This document shows positions 1 through 9,041 of a stretch of DNA of 64,000 bases, in pieces. Numbering within the stretch: the first letter of the stretch is position 1; every line of letters starts with the position of its first letter. A program made the position numbers and the translations under genes. Below the pieces are notes generated by a model. The model ran no database searches. It saw only the letters and a list, made by a program, of their open reading frames with translations, and had not been told where the DNA came from. The stretch is from Bradyrhizobium roseum (GTDB lineage Bacteria; Pseudomonadota; Alphaproteobacteria; Rhizobiales; Xanthobacteraceae): the NCBI RefSeq assembly GCF_030413175.1, contig NZ_CP129212.1:1736001-1800000 (forward strand), written 5' to 3'.

Positions 1-1
1 C

Positions 2-760
2 AACCCGCCGAAGCCGACCGTGATCTTCGACAAGCTGCCGAAGGACGAGGCCCATGGCTGGAAGTTCATCGGCATCGGTCCCGACAACAAGCTTTACGTC
101 CCGGTCGGCCAGCCCGGCAACAACGTACTCAACGACGACGATCACGGCCTGATCCGGCGCATGAATCTGGATGGTTCGAGCCCCGAAGTGATCGCGCGCG
201 GCGTTCGCAACACGGTCGGATTCGATTGGCATCCGGAGACCAAGCAGCTCTACTTTACTGACAACGGCCGTGACTGGATGTCGGAGGACGTGCCGGAGGA
301 CGAACTCAATCGCATCACCAAGGTCGGCGAGCATTTTGGCGCACCGTACTGCCTGCAGGGCAACATCGTCGATCCCGAATTCGGCTGGGGAAAATCCTGC
401 AGCGAGTTTACCGCACCCGTCGGCCTGTTGGGGCCGCATTCCGCAGCGCTCGGCATGCGGTTCTATACGGGCAATATGTTCCCGAAGGCGTTCAAGAACG
501 TGGCCATCATTGCCCGGCATGGCTCATGGAACCGCACCAAAAAGGTAGGCGGTGACGTCGTCGTCGTGAAGCTGAACAAGGACGGCACCATGAAGTCGAT
601 GGAGCCGCTCATCACCGGCTTCATCGAAGACAACAAGTATATCGGCCGCCCGGTCGATGTGCTGCCGATGAAGGACGGCTCGCTGCTGGTCTCCGACGAT
701 TGGAACGGCGCGGTCTACCGCATCACCTACGGCAAGCAGAAGGTAGCGGGCAAGTCGTAG
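2..760 (+). CDS. PQQ-dependent sugar (sorbosone-type) dehydrogenase, C-terminal part
   Basis: The reading frame is open from the window edge, so the N-terminus lies outside. The visible part reads as a beta-propeller of the soluble glucose/sorbosone dehydrogenase family: a GPDNKLYVPVG blade near the start, then GVRNTVGFDWHPET, FTDNGRDW and a terminal blade DWNGAVYRITY. Family members oxidise sugars or aldoses in the periplasm with PQQ as cofactor and pass electrons to a cytochrome c. The next gene, 127 bp downstream on the same strand, encodes an exported diheme cytochrome c and is the obvious electron acceptor. The substrate cannot be read from sequence. Confidence 0.85.
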   Translation, partial: NPPKPTVIFDKLPKDEAHGWKFIGIGPDNKLYVPVGQPGNNVLNDDDHGLIRRMNLDGSSPEVIARGVRNTVGFDWHPETKQLYFTDNGRDWMSEDVPEDELNRITKVGEHFGAPYCLQGNIVDPEFGWGKSCSEFTAPVGLLGPHSAALGMRFYTGNMFPKAFKNVAIIARHGSWNRTKKVGGDVVVVKLNKDGTMKSMEPLITGFIEDNKYIGRPVDVLPMKDGSLLVSDDWNGAVYRITYGKQKVAGKS

Positions 761-779
761 CGCGCGGTGCAGTGACATC

Positions 780-863
780 GTCATGGCCGGGCTTGTCCCG
801 TCCATCCACGTCTTGCTGCGGTTTAGCTAACACGTGGATGCCCGGCACAAGGCCGGGCATGAC
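780..863. repeat. REP-like palindrome
   Basis: Inverted repeat with arms GTCATGGCCGGGCTTGT (780-796) and ACAAGGCCGGGCATGAC (847-863), and an inner ACGTGGATG/CATCCACGT pairing. It fills the gap between the sugar dehydrogenase and the cytochrome c gene. It belongs to the GTCATNNCCGGG-type intergenic palindromes common in Bradyrhizobium-like genomes; variants occur elsewhere in this window. Confidence 0.8.
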
Positions 864-887
864 AGGTCCTGTTGCAGAGTATCATTG

Positions 888-1454
888 ATGCGAAAACGAA
901 TCCTGGCTTTGGCGTTCGCCTCCATCGCCTTTTCCGCCAGCGCCGAAACCATCGAACAGCGCATCGCGCCGTGTCTCGCCTGTCACGGCGAGAAGGGCCA
1001 GTCCGTGACCGAGAACACCCCTTCGCTCGGCGGCCAGCAGGCGCCTTACACGCTGATCCAGCTCTTCATGTTTCGCGAGAAGCTGCGTACCTTTGCCCCA
1101 ATGAACGAGATGGCGAAGCCGCTGACCGACGACGATCTCCGCCTCTTTTCCGACTTCATCGCCGGCATACCAAAGCCCGCACCGCCCGCGGAGGCCGGCG
1201 ATCCCGTACGGATGCAGCTCGGTCAGGCACTGGTGCAGCAGCACCGCTGCGACGCCTGCCACAATCCGGATTTGTCGGGCAAGGAGAACGTCCCGCGCAT
1301 CGCCAATCAGCGCGAGGACTACCTTGCCAAGACCCTTGCCGAGTACAAGGACAACAGCCGCCATGGCTACGACGGCAGCATGGCGGACGTGATGGGCCCG
1401 ATCACACCGGACCAGATCGCCGATCTCGCCTATTTCATCGCCCGCATACGCTAA
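888..1454 (+). CDS. Exported diheme c-type cytochrome
   Basis: A 188-residue protein with a signal peptide (MRKR, then a hydrophobic stretch ending SASAE near residue 20) and two heme-attachment motifs, C29-L-A-C-H33 and C121-D-A-C-H125, each starting a cytochrome c domain of about 90 residues. Such class I diheme cytochromes carry electrons in the periplasm. Its position just behind a PQQ sugar dehydrogenase suggests it takes electrons from that enzyme. The ATG at 888 is chosen because it opens the signal peptide; a longer in-frame start at 834 would run into the upstream palindrome. Confidence 0.88.
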   Translation: MRKRILALAFASIAFSASAETIEQRIAPCLACHGEKGQSVTENTPSLGGQQAPYTLIQLFMFREKLRTFAPMNEMAKPLTDDDLRLFSDFIAGIPKPAPPAEAGDPVRMQLGQALVQQHRCDACHNPDLSGKENVPRIANQREDYLAKTLAEYKDNSRHGYDGSMADVMGPITPDQIADLAYFIARIR

Positions 1455-1527
1455 AATCCGGGCGGCGGGCCCGCTGGCATTGCCTCGCTCCCGGCGCTAC
1501 AAGGGCGCCATCACAATGGAGTTTTTC

Positions 1528-2919
1528 ATGCAGGACCTCTGGCGCCTGTCGGCTGCCGAAATGGCTTCGCTGATCCGTTCGAAGAAAGTCTCGGCCAGGG
1601 AAGCGGCCACCTCGGCGCTGGCGCGGCTGGACGCGGTCAATCCGAAGATCAACGCCGTGGTGGACCACAGGCCTGAAGACGTGCTGGCGCAGGCTGCCGC
1701 CGTTGATGCCGCGATCGGGCGCGGCGAAGATCCGGGTCCGCTCGGCGGCGTGCCTGTCACGGTAAAGGTCAACATCGACCAGCAGGGCTTTGCCACCACC
1801 AACGGGCTCAAGCTGCAGCGCGATACCATCGCGAAAACCAACAACCCGGTGGTCGACAACCTGCGCAAATCCGGCGCCGTCATTCTGGGACGGACCAACT
1901 GCCCGGCCTTCTCCTATCGCTGGTTCACCACCAACCTCATCCATGGCGACACCAAAAACCCGCGCGATCCCTCCATCACCCCGGGCGGTTCGTCCGGTGG
2001 CGCGGGAGCTGCGGTCGCGGCCGGCATTGGGCATATCGCGCACGGTACCGACATTGCGGGATCGATCCGCTATCCAGCTTACGCCTGCGGCGTGCATGGC
2101 CTGCGGCCGACCCTGGGCCGCATCGCAGCGTACAACGCCGCGCTCCCTGAACGGCCGATCGGGCCACAGATCAGCGCCGTTTCGGGGCCCCTGGCGCGCA
2201 CGATCGGCGATATCAGGATCGCGCTGGCGGCGATGTCGGCGAAGGATTATCGCGATCCGTGGTGGGTGCCGGCGCCGCTCGAAGGGCCGGCGATGCCCAA
2301 GCGCGTCGCGATGTGCCTCAACCCTGACGGGCTCGATCCTGTGCCCGAGGTGAGGGCGGCCGTTGCGGATGCCGGCAAGCGGTTGGAGCGCGCCGGCTGG
2401 ATCGTCGAGGAAATCACCGATACGCCGCCGCTGCGCGAGGCTGCCGATCTGCAAACCAAACTCTGGCTCGGCGATGGCTACGATGCGCAGTTGGAAATGG
2501 CCGAGCGCGAAGGCGATCCCGGCGCGCTGGCCTGCCTGCGCGGCAACCGCACCAAGGTGCACCCGTTCGACCTGTCGAAGGCGCTGACGCGGCGTCTGAC
2601 GCTGACCCGCGAATGGCTGGCGTTTTTCGAAAACTATGCGGTGTTGCTGATGCCGGTCTCCGGCGAATTGCCGTTTCCCGATCATCTCGACCGCAAGGAC
2701 GAAGCGTCGTTTGCGCGCGTCTGGCATGCCCAATTGCCGCAGATCGCCATTCCCTTCATGGGCCTTCCCGGGCTAACGGTTTCGACTGGACTGGTCGGGC
2801 GCGTGCCCGTCGGCGTGCAACTGGTTTCCGGCCGTTACCGCGAGGATTTGTGCCTTGCTGCCGGCGAGGCGATCGAGGCCGGCGGAACCCCGTCGGCGGC
2901 GATCGATCCGGCGGATTGA
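1528..2919 (+). CDS. Amidase (amidase signature family)
   Basis: About 463 residues. It shows the amidase-signature core: the catalytic Lys in VPVTVKVNID, and the Gly/Ser-rich loop TPGGSSGGAGAAVAAG with the cis-Ser and nucleophile Ser in GTDIAGSIRYPA. These enzymes hydrolyse carboxamides to acid and ammonia; the substrate is not predictable. Two ATGs compete: 1516 and 1528. GGAG at 1518-1521 sits 6 nt before 1528 and overlaps the 1516 codon, so 1528 is preferred. It is followed 12 bp later by glutathione peroxidase, probably on the same transcript. Confidence 0.88.
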   Translation: MQDLWRLSAAEMASLIRSKKVSAREAATSALARLDAVNPKINAVVDHRPEDVLAQAAAVDAAIGRGEDPGPLGGVPVTVKVNIDQQGFATTNGLKLQRDTIAKTNNPVVDNLRKSGAVILGRTNCPAFSYRWFTTNLIHGDTKNPRDPSITPGGSSGGAGAAVAAGIGHIAHGTDIAGSIRYPAYACGVHGLRPTLGRIAAYNAALPERPIGPQISAVSGPLARTIGDIRIALAAMSAKDYRDPWWVPAPLEGPAMPKRVAMCLNPDGLDPVPEVRAAVADAGKRLERAGWIVEEITDTPPLREAADLQTKLWLGDGYDAQLEMAEREGDPGALACLRGNRTKVHPFDLSKALTRRLTLTREWLAFFENYAVLLMPVSGELPFPDHLDRKDEASFARVWHAQLPQIAIPFMGLPGLTVSTGLVGRVPVGVQLVSGRYREDLCLAAGEAIEAGGTPSAAIDPAD

Positions 2920-2931
2920 ACAGAGCAGACC

Positions 2932-3408
2932 ATGGCAGGCGTTTACGATTTCACGGCGCAGTCGCTGGCCGGCGAAGATGTGCCGCTGACGCGGTTCGAA
3001 GGGCAGGTGCTGTTGATCGTCAACACGGCGAGCGCCTGCGGGTTCACGCCGCAGTACAAGGGACTGGAGCAATTGCATCGCGATTTCGCAGCCCGCGGCT
3101 TTGCGGTGCTCGGCTTTCCCTGCAACCAATTTGGTGGGCAGGAGCCCGGCGACGCCAGACAGATCGCAGAATTCTGTGAGACCAAATATGACGTGACGTT
3201 TCCGATGTTCGCGAAGGTCGATGTCAACGGCAGCCAAATGCATCCGTTGTTCAACTATCTAAAGAACGAGAAATCGGGATTGCTGGGTTCGTCGATCAAA
3301 TGGAATTTCACCAAGTTCCTGGTCGACCGGTCGGGCAGGGTGGTCGGTCGTTACGCGCCGACCGCGACACCCGACGGTATGAGAAAAGACATCGAGGCAC
3401 TGTTATGA
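2932..3408 (+). CDS. Glutathione peroxidase (Cys type)
   Basis: A 158-residue cytosolic thiol peroxidase of the Gpx/BtuE family. The peroxidatic Cys lies in NTASACGFTPQY (selenocysteine position replaced by Cys), followed by the conserved FPCNQFGGQEPG segment with the catalytic Gln and the Trp-Asn pair in KWNFTKFLVD. It reduces hydroperoxides, in bacteria usually with thioredoxin. Its stop overlaps the start of the next gene (ATGA at 3405-3408), so the two are translationally coupled. Confidence 0.93.
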   Translation: MAGVYDFTAQSLAGEDVPLTRFEGQVLLIVNTASACGFTPQYKGLEQLHRDFAARGFAVLGFPCNQFGGQEPGDARQIAEFCETKYDVTFPMFAKVDVNGSQMHPLFNYLKNEKSGLLGSSIKWNFTKFLVDRSGRVVGRYAPTATPDGMRKDIEALL

Positions 3409-3674
3409 ACGAGACCAACAAAGCGATGAACAATGAATTTCCGGACCGTCTTTCGGTCGATCCGAAGAGCCCGCACTACAACGCCGAGATCCTCGCGCGG
3501 GACGTCGGCATCCGTTTCAAGGGCGCCGAGAAGACCAATGTCGAGGAATATTGCATCAGCGAGGGCTGGGTGCGTGTCACCGCGGGCAATGCCAAGGACC
3601 GCTATGGCAATCCACTGACCATCAAGGTGCACGGCCCGGTGGAACCGTATTACCGCGATACGCCGAAGTCTTGA
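3405..3674 (+). CDS. DUF3297 family protein
   Basis: An 89-residue cytosolic protein matching the DUF3297 pattern: PDRLSVDPKSPHY near the start, GIRFKGAEKTNVEEYCISEGW in the middle and a GNPLTIKVHGPVEPYYRD end. No function is known. It shares an ATGA overlap with glutathione peroxidase, which suggests a related role in oxidative stress. An internal ATG at 3426 is an alternative start but would lose the coupling. Confidence 0.85.
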   Translation: MNETNKAMNNEFPDRLSVDPKSPHYNAEILARDVGIRFKGAEKTNVEEYCISEGWVRVTAGNAKDRYGNPLTIKVHGPVEPYYRDTPKS

Positions 3675-3710
3675 TGCGGTCGCTTCCGCCGCAACCGCCG
3701 GCGTCGCCAT

Positions 3711-3797
3711 GAAGGCGGGGATCCGGTATTCCAGAGGCCGCGGCGGTTAACCCGATAGGCCGCGGCGTACTGGATTACCCGCCTTCGCGGGAATAAC
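3711..3797. repeat. Dispersed palindromic repeat, copy 1
   Basis: GAAGGCGGGGATCCGGTATTCCAG at the left pairs with TACTGGATTACCCGCCTTCGCGG at the right, with an inner GGCCGCGG/CCGCGG pairing. The same layout, with the shared cores GTATTCCAGAGGC and GCGTACTGGATT, occurs at 60619-60756. Confidence 0.75.
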
Positions 3798-3853
3798 GGT
3801 GGTGGGTATGTCGCTCTCTTTGGCGTCATTGCAAGAACCGAAAGCCAATCACC

Positions 3854-5023
3854 ATGACTGTCCGCATCGTCGACGTCTGCGAAATCACAAAGCCGATCTC
3901 CTCGCCGATCCGCAACGCCTATATCGACTTCACCAAGATGACGACGAGCCTGGTTGCCGTCGTCACCGACGCTGTGCGCGACGGCAAGCGCGTGGTCGGC
4001 TACGGCTTCAATTCCAACGGCCGCTACGGACAGGGCGGGCTGATCCGCGAGCGCTTTGCGCCGCGGCTGAAGGAAGCTGATCCGAAGACATTGCTCGACG
4101 CCAGCGGCGGCAATCTCGATCCGGACAAGGTCTGGGCCGCCATGATGTCGAATGAAAAGCCCGGCGGCCATGGCGAGCGCTCGGTCGCAGTCGGCACCAT
4201 CGACATGGCGGTGTGGGATGCGGTGGCGAAGATCGCGGGAAAACCGCTATTCCGATTGCTCGCCGAGCGCCACGGCCGGCAGGCCAATCCGCGCGTGTTC
4301 GTCTATGCCGCCGGCGGCTATTATTACCCGGGTAAGGATCTGTCGGCGCTGCGCGGCGAAATGCGCGGCTATCTCGACCGCGGCTACAACGTCGTGAAGA
4401 TGAAGATCGGCGGCGCGCCGATCGCCGAAGACCGCGAGCGCGTCGAGGCGGTGCTGAAGGAGATCGGCCGGGACGCGCAACTCGCCGTCGACGCCAATGG
4501 CCGCTTCGACCTGGAGACCGCAATCGCGTACGCTAAAATGCTGCGGGAATATCCGCTGTTCTGGTACGAGGAGGCTGGCGATCCTCTCGACTTCGCGCTG
4601 CAGGCGGCGTTGGCCGAATTCTATCCAGCAGCCATGGCGACCGGCGAGAATCTGTTCAGCCACCAGGACGCCAGGAACCTGATCCGTCATGGCGGCATGC
4701 GCCCCGATCGCGACTGGCTGCAGTTCGATTGCGCGCTGTCCTACGGCCTGTGCGAGTACCAGCGCACGCTGGCGGTGTTGAAGACCCACGGCTGGTCGCC
4801 CGCCCGCTGCATCCCCCATGGTGGCCACCAGATGTCGCTCAATATCGCGGCCGGCCTCGGCCTTGGCGGCAATGAGAGCTATCCTGATTTATTCCAGCCC
4901 TACGGTGGTTTTCCGGACGGTGTTCGCGTCGAGAACGGCCACATCACCATGCCCGACCTGCCGGGCATCGGATTCGAGGGCAAATCCGACCTCTACAGGG
5001 AGATGAAGGCGCTGGCGGCATAG
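3854..5023 (+). CDS. tarD: D(-)-tartrate dehydratase
   Basis: A 389-residue enolase-superfamily enzyme, the same length as the structurally studied D-tartrate dehydratase of Bradyrhizobium japonicum, and the recalled sequence is near identical in the core. It dehydrates D-tartrate to oxaloacetate. Key residues fall at the published positions: K102, K182-M-K184, metal ligands D213, E239 and E265, and H322. The lid signature FNSNGRYGQGG is intact. It stands alone between repeats, with no tartrate transporter or regulator beside it. Confidence 0.93.
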   Translation: MTVRIVDVCEITKPISSPIRNAYIDFTKMTTSLVAVVTDAVRDGKRVVGYGFNSNGRYGQGGLIRERFAPRLKEADPKTLLDASGGNLDPDKVWAAMMSNEKPGGHGERSVAVGTIDMAVWDAVAKIAGKPLFRLLAERHGRQANPRVFVYAAGGYYYPGKDLSALRGEMRGYLDRGYNVVKMKIGGAPIAEDRERVEAVLKEIGRDAQLAVDANGRFDLETAIAYAKMLREYPLFWYEEAGDPLDFALQAALAEFYPAAMATGENLFSHQDARNLIRHGGMRPDRDWLQFDCALSYGLCEYQRTLAVLKTHGWSPARCIPHGGHQMSLNIAAGLGLGGNESYPDLFQPYGGFPDGVRVENGHITMPDLPGIGFEGKSDLYREMKALAA

Positions 5024-5142
5024 CGCCGGATGCCATAGGAAGGGCTAAAACTGGTGGCCGGGCAGGGCGTTCGCCCTGCCGCCGAATCCCGGCTTCCGGA
5101 TCGCCATTTATCATTCATCCATCGTTGAAGGATGCCACGATC

Positions 5143-6402
5143 TTGGCCACCCAGCTTCCCCGCCTCTCGCTTGCCAAGGACAAGATTCGGGTCTTGCTCC
5201 TTGAAGGCGTCAACGACAGCGCCGTGCAGTTGATCGAGGCCGCCGGCTATTCCAACATGACGCGCCTGCCCAAGGCGCTCGAAGGCGATGCCTTCAGGGA
5301 GGCCATCAAGGGCGTGCATCTGCTCGGGATCCGCTCGCGCACGCAGATCACCCCGGACGTTCTCGACGCCGCGGACCGCCTGATCGCGATCGGCTGTTTC
5401 AGCGTCGGCACCAATCAGGTGGACCTCGACGCTGCGCGCCGCAGCGGCATCCCGGTGTTTAACGCGCCGTTCTCCAACACGCGCAGCGTGGCCGAACTCG
5501 TGATCGGCGAGATCGTCATGCTGCTGCGCCGGATTATGGCGCGCTCCAACGCCGCCCATGAGGGGCGCTGGGACAAGTCGGCTGACGACAGCTACGAGGT
5601 GCGGGGCAAGACGCTCGGCATCATCGGCTACGGCAATATCGGCTCGCAGCTCTCCAACCTTGCGGAAGCGCTGGGCATGCGGGTGATCTTCTACGATCAC
5701 ACCGACAAGCTCCGCCACGGCAACACCGAGCCGACCGCGAGCATGCACGAGCTCTTGGCGCAAAGCGACGTCGTCAGCTTGCACGTGCCGGAAACCGCCG
5801 CCACCCATGGGATGATTGGGCGCGAGGAGATCCGCGCGATGAAGCACGGGGCGTATTTCATCAACAACAGCCGCGGCACGGTCGTGGACCTCGAGGCGCT
5901 CGCCGAGGCGCTGCGCGAAAACAGGCTTCGGGGCGCTGCGGTCGACGTCTTTCCGGTCGAGCCGCGCTCGAATGCGGATCGCTTCGTCACGCCGCTGCAG
6001 GGGCTGGAGAACGTCATTTTGACGCCGCATATCGGCGGTTCGACGGAGGAGGCGCAGGAGCGCATTGGCGCCGAAGTCGCGCGCAAGCTGGTCGATTACA
6101 GCGATTCCGGCTCGACGATGGGCGCCGTGAACTTCCCGCAGGTCCAGCTGCCGCCGCGGCCGGCCGGCACGCGCTTTATCCAGGTGCAGCGTAACCTGCC
6201 GGGCATGCTCGGCCGTCTCAACGAAGTGCTGGCGCGCCACGCCGTCAATATCGCCGCGCAATATTACGAGACCGCCCACGACGTCGGCTACGTGGTGCTT
6301 GACGCCGACGCGTCGGCCGCCGACGGCGAGCGCGTGCTCGCCGACATCAGGGCGCTGGAAGGCACCATCCGCGCCCGCCTGCTCTACGAGTACAAGATCT
6401 GA
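5143..6402 (+). CDS. serA: D-3-phosphoglycerate dehydrogenase (SerA type)
   Basis: About 419 residues. Substrate domain, then the NAD-binding domain with GIIGYGNIGSQ, catalytic Arg in NNSRGTVVD, Glu in VFPVEPRS and His in TPHIGGST, then a C-terminal ACT domain (GMLGRLNEVLARHAVNIAAQ) that would bind serine. This is the short E. coli-like architecture rather than the 530-residue form common in alphaproteobacteria. It oxidises 3-phosphoglycerate, the first step of serine synthesis. No ATG opens the frame: TTG at 5143 has AAGGA 10 nt upstream and is preferred; TTG at 5125 is the alternative. Confidence 0.85.
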   Translation: MATQLPRLSLAKDKIRVLLLEGVNDSAVQLIEAAGYSNMTRLPKALEGDAFREAIKGVHLLGIRSRTQITPDVLDAADRLIAIGCFSVGTNQVDLDAARRSGIPVFNAPFSNTRSVAELVIGEIVMLLRRIMARSNAAHEGRWDKSADDSYEVRGKTLGIIGYGNIGSQLSNLAEALGMRVIFYDHTDKLRHGNTEPTASMHELLAQSDVVSLHVPETAATHGMIGREEIRAMKHGAYFINNSRGTVVDLEALAEALRENRLRGAAVDVFPVEPRSNADRFVTPLQGLENVILTPHIGGSTEEAQERIGAEVARKLVDYSDSGSTMGAVNFPQVQLPPRPAGTRFIQVQRNLPGMLGRLNEVLARHAVNIAAQYYETAHDVGYVVLDADASAADGERVLADIRALEGTIRARLLYEYKI

Positions 6403-6411
6403 ACGAGGAAT

Positions 6412-6505
6412 GTAGCCCGCGTAAGCGGAGCGACATGCTGGACCGCTCTCTCAGAACGTGATGCCTCGCAAGGGACCCGCATGTCGCTCCGCTCATGCAG
6501 GCTAC
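6412..6505. repeat. 27-bp imperfect inverted repeat
   Basis: Left arm 6412-6438 and right arm 6479-6505 share GCGGAGCGACATGC and its complement, with a GTAGCC/GGCTAC outer end and about 40 nt between. It lies between convergent serA and the malonyl-CoA decarboxylase gene and could act as a bidirectional terminator, though it has no T-run. Confidence 0.7.
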
Positions 6506-6515
6506 GAGAGCAACC

Positions 6516-7880
6516 TTACTCGCCGGTCAGCGACAGCCGCATATCGAGTAGCCGCCGGCCCTCGGTCTTGAGCATTTTCTTCACCGTGCTGGAAGCGGCG
6601 ATCTCGCCCTGGTTGGCATAGGCTTCGTGGTTCTTCTCGATGTCTTCGAGGCGGTAGAGATAGTTGACCATGATGCCTGCGGATTCGCGAAGGCCCTTGG
6701 GCGAAAGGTCGCCGAGCCAGTCGATCTTTTCCAGCCGCGCGCCGTTGCCGATATGGAAGCGCGCCACCGAATCGATCAGCCGGCCTTTTGACGTGCGGGC
6801 CTTGAGGAAGTAGTGCGCCGCGAGCGGCTCGACCACGGCGCGCAATTGCGCGGTCAGTTCCGGATTCTCGAACCAGTCCGGCTTGTCGAGATTTTCCAGC
6901 AGCGTGCGTTCCTCGTCGGTAACCGGAACATCGTCGGCCTGTTTCAGCCATTGCATGAAGCCCGGCACCGGTGACAGCGTGATGAAGGTGTCGAGCTTTG
7001 GCAGTTCGCGACGCAATTCCTCGACCACCTGCTTGATCAGGAAGCTGCCGAACGAAATGCCGCCAAGGCCCTTTTGCGTATTCGAGATCGAATAGAACAC
7101 GGCGGTGCGCGCCCGTTCGATCGGCACCGGCTGGCGCTCGGCGGCGAGCAGGGGGCCGATCGCGGTCGGGATCGTCTCGGTGAGCGCGACCTCGACGAAG
7201 ATCAGCGGCTCGTCGTTAAGCTGTGGATGAAAGAAGGCGTAGCAGCGTCGGTCGACCGGGTCGATACGGCGTCGTAGATCGGCCCAGTCGTGGATCGCGT
7301 GCACCGCCTCGTAACGAATGATCTGTTCCAGAATGTTGGCTGGCGTCGACCAATCGATCCTGCGTAGCACGAGAAAACCCCTGTTGAACCAGGAAGAAAG
7401 CAGATGCACGACGTCGCGGTCGAGCGCGGCCAGATCCTTGTTGCCCTTCATCGCGGCAAGCAGGTCGGCGCGCATGGCCACCAGGTCGCTGGTGCCGCCG
7501 GGTGCGCGGTTGAGCCGGCGCATCAGTTCCTGCCGCTGCGGCTCGGAGGCAAAGTGAACGTCGCTCGCGTCAGAGTCGTTCGGCTGGCTGCGCCAGCTCT
7601 CGATCGCCTGTGACAGCTTTTCCCGGTCGGGACCGAAATCGCGCGCCAGACCTTCGAAGAAGGTCAGCCGGCCGGCGGCGTCGAGGTCGTGGTATTGGTC
7701 GAGCACGTCGCGCGCCATCGCGGTGCCGGAGGCTTCGCCACGGCCCGACAATAGCGCCTTGCAGAGGTCGAGCAGTTCGGAGGCGTCCTGCCGGACAACG
7801 GATGGCTCGCCTCGCCGAAGCAGTGTGCGGCCCCGTTCTGATATCGTCGCGAGGAGGTCGGAGAAGAAGGCGTTGGCCAT
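6516..7880 (-). CDS. Malonyl-CoA decarboxylase
   Basis: A 454-residue protein of the MCD family (MatA in rhizobia, MLYCD in animals), which converts malonyl-CoA to acetyl-CoA and CO2. A helical N-terminal half of about 190 residues precedes an acetyltransferase-like catalytic domain. The catalytic pair is visible: S303 in LSPVPGF and H376 in RFHIGNGA. No malonyl-CoA synthetase (matB) or malonate transporter lies in the window, so this is a stand-alone copy. Confidence 0.92.
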   Translation of the reverse strand: MANAFFSDLLATISERGRTLLRRGEPSVVRQDASELLDLCKALLSGRGEASGTAMARDVLDQYHDLDAAGRLTFFEGLARDFGPDREKLSQAIESWRSQPNDSDASDVHFASEPQRQELMRRLNRAPGGTSDLVAMRADLLAAMKGNKDLAALDRDVVHLLSSWFNRGFLVLRRIDWSTPANILEQIIRYEAVHAIHDWADLRRRIDPVDRRCYAFFHPQLNDEPLIFVEVALTETIPTAIGPLLAAERQPVPIERARTAVFYSISNTQKGLGGISFGSFLIKQVVEELRRELPKLDTFITLSPVPGFMQWLKQADDVPVTDEERTLLENLDKPDWFENPELTAQLRAVVEPLAAHYFLKARTSKGRLIDSVARFHIGNGARLEKIDWLGDLSPKGLRESAGIMVNYLYRLEDIEKNHEAYANQGEIAASSTVKKMLKTEGRRLLDMRLSLTGE

Positions 7881-8172
7881 GCGGAGGGTCGAATCCAGCT
7901 GATAAAACGAAATCTTATAGGAGATTTGGGGCGGTGCCGATCACAATCAAGCGTATCGATCGTACGTAAATATGTCATGTCTCTAAAACAGTCGTCATGG
8001 CCGCGCATAGACGTCCGAAGGACGGCGTCGCTTCCGCTCGCCGGTGCCCGGCCAGCCATCCCGTTTCGGCATAAGTGCTTTTACGGAGATTGACGGATAC
8101 GCGGGGGGCTTGCCCATACTGGCGCGCCGAAGCTTTGGCGGAGGCGGCAATTCCGCGCATGACAAAGTCCCT

Positions 8173-8982
8173 TTACTCCTTGCCGATGAATTCCGTCGGC
8201 GTTTTTCCGGTCACCTGCCGGAAGGCATGGGAAAACGCGGGCGCGCTGGCGTAGCCTAGATTCGAGGCAAGCTGCTTGACGGAAACCCCGGCGTCGGTCG
8301 AGAGCTTTTCGATCGCTGCGGCGATTCGGGCGCGCTGGCACCAGCTCTTGAAGCTCAATTGTGTTTCCGACGAGAACAGCCGCGACAACGTTCGCACCGA
8401 GGTGCCGACCTCGCTCGCCAGATTGTCGATCTCATGGTCAGCCGTGGGGTCGGCCAGCACGATGTCCGCGGCGCGCCGGCAGCGCGGCTCGCGCGGCAGC
8501 GGGATGAAGGTGGTGGAATCCTCTGCCTGGTCCAACTCCATCATCGCCAGCCGCAGCAGCAGCGCGGTCCGTTCGCGGTCGCCGCGATCGTCGAACAGGG
8601 CCAGGATGGTCTGGTGCAGCAGGGGCGACACCCGCACCACGAATTCCGCCTCCAGGCTGTGGCTGCGTGCCTCGCGCTGCAGCCAGTCGAGCTCGAAATA
8701 AAGCGTCCGCATGTCGATATCGGCCAGCACGTCGATCGCGTGCTCCGACTGCGCGGGCACCCAGACGGCGCGGTCCGGCGGCACCAGCCAGCGGCCCTTC
8801 GGCGTCGTCACCTGCATCGTGCCCCGGGCGGCATAGACCAGCTGTGCCTCGCGGTGCATGTGGGTGTGGAGCCGGACGCCCTTCTTGTAGGTATTGGCGA
8901 TCATGTGGATGCCGTCGCCGGTCGTGGTCAGGCGGCCTATGATGGCGGCAATTGGCTTTTCGGCGATATTCATTGGCGACAT
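8173..8982 (-). CDS. AraC-family transcriptional regulator with cupin sensor
   Basis: A 269-residue protein with an N-terminal cupin-like ligand domain (THMHREAQLVYAARG, then a PDRAVWVPAQSEHAID strand) and a C-terminal double helix-turn-helix of AraC/XylS type (VGTSVRTLSRLF, then LASNLGYASAPAFSHAFRQ). It is divergent from the MFS transporter gene with only 59 bp between the start codons, so it probably controls that transporter and itself. Ligand unknown. Confidence 0.9.
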   Translation of the reverse strand: MSPMNIAEKPIAAIIGRLTTTGDGIHMIANTYKKGVRLHTHMHREAQLVYAARGTMQVTTPKGRWLVPPDRAVWVPAQSEHAIDVLADIDMRTLYFELDWLQREARSHSLEAEFVVRVSPLLHQTILALFDDRGDRERTALLLRLAMMELDQAEDSTTFIPLPREPRCRRAADIVLADPTADHEIDNLASEVGTSVRTLSRLFSSETQLSFKSWCQRARIAAAIEKLSTDAGVSVKQLASNLGYASAPAFSHAFRQVTGKTPTEFIGKE

Positions 8983-9041
8983 CCCGTCAGGACATCCCCG
9001 TATAACCGATTTCAGGAAATTGCGGGATTCGGGAATCGACC

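Noticed and set aside
1435..2733. 432-codon minus-strand frame opposite the amidase
   Set aside because: Shadow of the amidase gene, which has full catalytic motifs. The antisense product is low complexity.
4993..6279. 428-codon minus-strand frame opposite serA
   Set aside because: Antisense shadow of a well-supported dehydrogenase gene.
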